From NCBI GenBank assembly GCA_031308135.1, contig JAHLJT010003656.1:53266827-53330826 (forward strand): a stretch of 64,000 nt of DNA, given 5' to 3'. Source of the stretch: Acheta domesticus (Eukaryota; Arthropoda; Insecta; Orthoptera; Gryllidae). The notes below the pieces were generated by a model. That model was not told the DNA's origin. It saw only the letters and a list, made by a program, of their open reading frames with translations, and made no database searches. The position numbers and the translations under genes were made by a program. Each line of letters starts with the position of its first letter. Positions within the stretch are counted from its first letter, which is position 1. Positions 59,809 to 64,000 of the stretch are shown one piece after another.

Positions 59809-59920
59809 GGGCGTCGCGCTCTGCTGCCGTGGTGGCCGTCGCGGCAGGATGGAAGTTGGACATGTTCCCTGCAGGTGGAAAGCCGCCCTCGCGTGTTCGC
59901 TCCCTGGCCGAAAACATCCG
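59610..59920. other. CpG island 15 with (GCC)n array
   Basis: A CpG-rich block containing about 16 perfect GCC units (59763-59810). A plus-strand frame with Met codons (for example 59725) would encode a poly-Pro or poly-Ala tract depending on phase. Homopolymer tracts of this type occur in real insect regulatory proteins, but nothing else in the frame is recognisable. Promoter or first-exon function is possible. Confidence 0.55.
59763..59810 (+). repeat. (GCC)n trinucleotide array
   Basis: An uninterrupted GCC run. Confidence 0.95.
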
Positions 59921-59924
59921 CCGC

Positions 59925-62080
59925 CCGATTTACTTTCCCATACGTGAATCATTCATTGTCACTTCACCTGCTGGCTGAAGATTGGCAATGGTTTCTTGAG
60001 AGATTGGAATATTTTATTGTTGACTGTTCTTTTAATTTTTATATGGCACTCATGATTCGCAAGGGATTAAAAATATATTCATGTGTTATAATGGAAAATG
60101 TATATATTAGTCGTATGTGTATGATCAAAAATCAACGTTATAATTGTAAATATTTTAAGGGACTGTGCGTTCTAATTCAGAAGAAGAAAAATATCAAAAT
60201 TACAAACGTGGCTCCATTCTCCGATTTACGATGATTTACGATGCAGTAATGGAAATGCCAGAACATGATTTTTTCCAGGAGTTGACCAACATCGTCTTTA
60301 GATGCGCTTCCTTCTTAATATTCAAACAAGCAAATCGTCCCCGAAACAAATTCGATTTTGATCGCTTCATCAGTAGTGTGAAATGGAAGTTGCATCTGCT
60401 TCGTAGATAAAGCACAAAGTCCGACTGCAAAATATAAAAAATAATGTTTCTGATAAAAACTCAATAATACAAAGCGCTATTAATTTCTCTCTCGATTACA
60501 CTGTATCATTTACGGAATTATTATATTATGCCCCTAGTCCAGAGCATTTTTTTCGTAACATGACTAATTTCTTTCTAATTATAACATTTTATCTTCATGA
60601 ACTTCGTCAGCTAGCTTTTGCTGGCTTTCCTTCTGTAATTTAAATACAAAACATTTTAATTAGTTGTTTATTACTATTTCAAAGTAACACTTTATGTCTA
60701 GGGAATGGGTAAATAAAATGTGTAGCAATATCCAAACACAAATTGGGATTCAAAAGCAAGGTGCATTGCGAATTGTGTATGAAACAACTACCACAAATCG
60801 CAAAAAGAACGATCGGAATTTACGTTCCATATCTCATGAAGGAAGTTTCGGGTGCTACACATGGAATTTCCTTCTCGTGAGCGACACGGCACGTGAGACC
60901 TTACCAACATTCAGTATGGAACCATCAGCTTTCACAACACAATCACTCCCGAGACTTTGAATTTGAAGAATGATCATTACTTATGAACTTCGCTACCGCA
61001 CGCTGTACTTAAAACTATTTGGATGGTCGTCACATTATCATCTCGCATAAGTGCGCGAAGCATATTGAAAGCATTGCTAGTATGTAATTGTCCCTCACAC
61101 CGTGAGACATTCTACAGTGGTTCAGAATGAATGGAAAGCGGAAAACGTTCGAATGTCATTTGATGGCGTGTCCAAAATCATTTGGAGAAGCTGATTTTGA
61201 ATGTAACATTAAAATTTGAAAATTCAAAATGGCGGATCCAGTGGTATCTCCTTGGTCAAATGATGAATGAACAATTATCATAGTAACTACGATTTCTGAA
61301 GCAATGACAGAAACAGAATGAAAGGAAATATGTGATCGTGAAGAAAAGCTGCATGCGATGTGACTACCGTTCATGTTTCAATCACTATTTAAACGTTAAA
61401 ATGGTATTATAATTGCAGTTAATTGTGGTTAGTGAGATTCTTATGTACTTAGACCACTCAGTAAAGACAAAGGTCCGAATTCATAGTTAACTTCACTCAA
61501 GGAGTAAGGGACTCCTTTAGCAACAAGTAATTGCTGTCAGTAGTCTCTTACAGAAGTTCGCGTTTCATTCACGCTCCAATGTACGCGAAATGAGAGCTTG
61601 CTTAACTGATCGGAAACACGACAACGTGCCATTTGCTCTCGGTGTTTCGTAATTGGGTAGCTACGAAATGTACAAACAAAATTTTTCGTAAAAAGATTGT
61701 AAAGTTTGATGTACGCGCTTTGGGGATCGTAATTGTACACTTAAATGGATTCTCTGATATTTGTAATATACTTTTCGAGAGTATTAATTATGTGTAGCGT
61801 ATAGGACTCAAAATTTTCTGCGAAAGAATTTTCATAGTTTTACAAGCTAGAAGCGAGCGCCACGTAAGAACGTCATCTAAACCTGTGAAGACGAGACTGA
61901 ATGAAGAAGGCTTTAGGGAATCTTTCTTTAACGAATAGTTGGTTCATTCATTCGTAAGTGATGTTGGTGAATAAGAGTCTGTCTCTTAAGGGACATTCAT
62001 CTAAAGTATTCTGTAAATTCAGTCCTAAAATTAGAATTACTATCTCCTTTCAGCATAAAAACATTTGATGAAACTTTGTG
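59925..62080. other. AT-rich region, nothing recognised
   Basis: Open frames such as plus 60165-60410 and 60694-60960 have ordinary composition but no domain or clear splice context. Confidence 0.45.
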
Positions 62081-62084
62081 CAGT

Positions 62085-62088
62085 TTAA
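62085..62088. repeat. TTAA target site, left of piggyBac-like element
   Basis: TTAA, duplicated at 63072-63075, is the invariant target of piggyBac transposases. Confidence 0.85.
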
Positions 62089-63071
62089 CCCTTAACTGGT
62101 ATCATGGATTTTGGTTACGTAAACGGTATTGTCGGGTCAGCGGAGACCCAGAAATTAATTTTGTAATTTGGCATATTAATTCTTACTTGATGAAACTAGA
62201 AATGGATATACATCTTAAAGCAACTTTCCTCAAGGATTGTAACTGAAAGACTTCTTCAATTAAATTCATTTTGTGTGTTTAAAGCACCATATTTCTGAAT
62301 TCGTATATATTTACATGGTTTAGATGAGATCAATTTGAAAAGGGATTCAGTTTTCAAAATACTAGAAATGTTTTATTGGTATGGATCAAAATGAAGAGCT
62401 AACACTTGTATACACATAATAGGAAGAGAAAAAATAAAGAATGCTACTTAATTCATAAAATTTGCAAGCATGCAAAAGTGGTATACAGCAAATGTTTAAT
62501 TTTTTGTCTGTATATAACTGGCCAAATTATTATGCAGTTATGGAGTGGATGTATTTTATTCACTCTATGTACTCATCACGATACACTTTTACTAAACTGT
62601 GAGTTTTGCAAATAGTTTTGTTGCACTGACAGCAGACTTGTTATATTTATTGTCCTTTGATGACGGGCAAAGAGAGCAGCGCTTCCGTTTCTTCGGCTCG
62701 TCACCCTCATCATTTTCACTGCCTGAATCATGATCACTGTCTATTGTTCAAGCGTCACTGAGATCACTATCTACCTCGCAAGCCACTGCTCAATTTGTAC
62801 AGAATGTTCTTCATTGTTGAGAAAACAGATTTTGATTTTCACACTATAATTAAAAGACTAACGTCAACGGTATCGACGGGTCTCCACTGACCCGGAACAC
62901 CCATTACGAGGAGAAATCAACTTCCTTTCATGAGTTCTAAAACACCACTGCCCCTAAGTATAGAGTGCAGGGATTAGGTGGCAGCACAGGCAAATTGCGG
63001 CAAAATTGCAAGGTTTCAACAAAAAAGAAATTCTTCTGGGTCAAATGTGACCCGACGATACCAGTTAAGGG
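62089..63071. mobile_element. 983-bp piggyBac-like element, internally deleted
   Basis: The ends are exact inverted repeats: CCCTTAACTGGTATC at 62089-62103 and its complement at 63057-63071, each bordered by TTAA. Three small hairpins of form GGGTC-N6-GACCC lie at 62134-62149, 62878-62893 and 63038-63053. A transposase tail remnant on the minus strand (62590-62780) confirms the superfamily. At under 1 kb it lacks the DDD catalytic domain of an intact transposase and is non-autonomous. Confidence 0.9.
62590..62780 (-). pseudogene. piggyBac transposase remnant: acidic segment and C-terminal cysteine-rich domain
   Basis: On the minus strand one frame reads an acidic stretch (DSDHDSGSENDEGD, with an in-frame stop before it) and then KKRKRCSLCPSSKDNKYNK. 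The continuation, CCQCNKTICKTHSLV, is in a different frame, showing a frameshift near 62636. CxxC followed by CxxC...C...H is the zinc-binding C-terminal domain of piggyBac transposases. Acidic segments are usual nearer the N terminus, so the acidic-to-cysteine-rich junction fits a large internal deletion. The catalytic core is absent. No function is expected. Confidence 0.75.
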
Positions 63072-63075
63072 TTAA
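63072..63075. repeat. TTAA target site, right of piggyBac-like element
   Basis: Second copy of TTAA. Confidence 0.85.
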
Positions 63076-63164
63076 AGTAATCAGTGTGATAGGTATTCTA
63101 CATAAAACCACTGAAAAACTGCACGTGGTAAACAGGAGAAAATAACTATTTTTCAATCAGTTGT

Positions 63165-63625
63165 GGTGGCTCACCAACCGTTCTCGCTGAAGCGTCTCTG
63201 AACAGGAGGTCGAGTTCCGTCGATGGCGCATTTTCGACACGAGCTGTCGAGCTAGATCGTATTACGGGTGTCCACAGGAACATTCTAGCGGCCGGCTGCT
63301 CTTATCGGGAGCTTCCGTGGTTTCTCCGATCAAAACAAGGCGATTGCCAGAGCAAACGCGCCATGGACCGCGAGCGACCTTCCCTTCCTCTTCCTTGAGC
63401 TACCCTCTTCCCTTACCCAAACACTATTACATGCACTACACTACCGCATATGTCAGAGGGTTCAGTGCTTATCCCGGCTGGAGCGGTGTCCCGCTGGGGA
63501 GACACCTGAAGGTGAAGACGACAGGTCCATCGTCACCGAATCACGTTCCAGTAGAGTACGACTACCAGAACCTCCCGGTCGTAATCAGCACTACCCTCTC
63601 GGGACGAATGACAAGACGTTCAGCT
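63165..63625 (+). mobile_element. SINE A copy 6, diverged
   Basis: A plus-strand copy with a degraded tRNA-like head (GGTGGCTCACCAACC about 63167; GGAGGTCGAGTTCCG about 63206-63220). The body matches through GCGGCCGGCTGCTCTTATCGG, TTTCTCCGATCAAAACAAGG, GCAAACGCGCCATGGACCGC, the pyrimidine-rich stretch, CATGCACTACACTACC and TTATCCCGGCTGGAGCGGTG. The AATC tail is not visible. The frame at 63317-63646 lies inside it. Confidence 0.72.
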
Positions 63626-63769
63626 GCCGGAGAAGCCAAACGTTAACACCAGTCCTAGGACGCGACGTCTCCCATCCAGCCAACAGTTACGAAATATTGA
63701 ACTTCTTTTTTTAAGGCCTGCCTCTAAAGATGTGTTTGCACTTCCCCTCCGATTTCCGTAGATTGAGCG

Positions 63770-63955
63770 CCACTGTGACAGCGATAGGCGTGTCTCGTCG
63801 CGTCGCGTGGCGTGAGCGTGAGGTGCGCCTTCCGGGCGGTGGCGGCCGAAAGCAGCGCCCTCACGTGCCGCCACGCGTGCGAAGAGCGTTGCACACGCGC
63901 CCGCGGGGTTCGAACGAGGTCTCGCGTGCACGCGGTGCCAGCCCGGCGCTCTTCT
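63770..63955. other. CpG island 16
   Basis: A CpG-rich block near the window end, with frames on both strands. It contains GGGGTTCGAACGAGG (63905-63919), which resembles a Pol III B box, but no A box lies at tRNA distance. It may continue a promoter beyond the window. Confidence 0.5.
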
Positions 63956-64000
63956 GCTTCTTCTGGGTCAGAGGTTTCCTAAAGCGTTTGGAAAATCACC

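Noticed and set aside
29255..59810. CRISPR-like or clustered repeat arrays
   Set aside because: All regular arrays are plain micro- or minisatellites without unique spacers, and the window is eukaryotic.
63905..63919. B-box-like GGGGTTCGAACGAGG as a tRNA gene
   Set aside because: No A box or cloverleaf at the expected distance. It lies in a CpG island where such a match can be chance.

Overview
This is a eukaryotic, very probably insect, intergenic or intronic window. It holds no complete protein-coding gene that I can support. The arthropod reading rests on the 5'-truncated Jockey-type LINE at about 9.15-9.77 kb, on several tRNA-derived SINE families, and on decayed piggyBac-like, pogo/Tigger-like, hAT-type and other DNA transposons. 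The sequence is an AT-rich background broken by short, very GC-rich, CpG-dense islands. The dense, old repeat content suggests a large insect genome, but the species cannot be named from sequence alone.

Layout. 0-2.3 kb: AT-rich unique DNA. 2.3-4.75 kb: two CpG islands, a decayed repeat array split by a SINE, and a pyrimidine tract. 5.2-17.1 kb: the most transposon-dense part. It has a 551-bp SINE (called SINE A here) with a perfect 11-bp target-site duplication, a 9-bp minisatellite, a SINE B copy nested in an older repeat, the Jockey fragment with a perfect 13-bp duplication, two adjacent SINE A copies, a 7-bp GC-rich minisatellite, and a SINE A copy split by a 576-bp inverted-repeat element. 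17-30 kb: mostly AT-rich with three small CpG islands, further SINE pieces, a Tigger remnant and a CA microsatellite. 30.7-32.3 kb: the best promoter/first-exon candidate (CpG islands, a TATAAATA box, a possible splice donor). 34-44 kb: CpG islands, a 176-bp hAT-type MITE nested in a SINE, a strong 69-nt hairpin, and more SINE heads. 44-54.8 kb: an ancient pair of 0.5-kb direct repeats, the second member of another repeat pair, a 15-bp perfect hairpin and trinucleotide arrays. 54.8-60 kb: three large GC islands with GGC/GCC and (GCTCGCCC)-like repeats. 62.1-63.1 kb: a 983-bp piggyBac-like element with TTAA ends and a frameshifted cysteine-rich transposase tail. 63.2-63.9 kb: another SINE A copy and a last CpG island.

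Nothing here forms an operon or pathway. The readable biology is transposon history, with four nested or interrupted insertions of which three restore the host element when the insert is removed, plus a set of CpG islands that may mark promoters whose coding exons lie outside the window. Long open frames in the GC islands and minisatellites are composition artefacts. All coordinates of repeats without target-site duplications are approximate.
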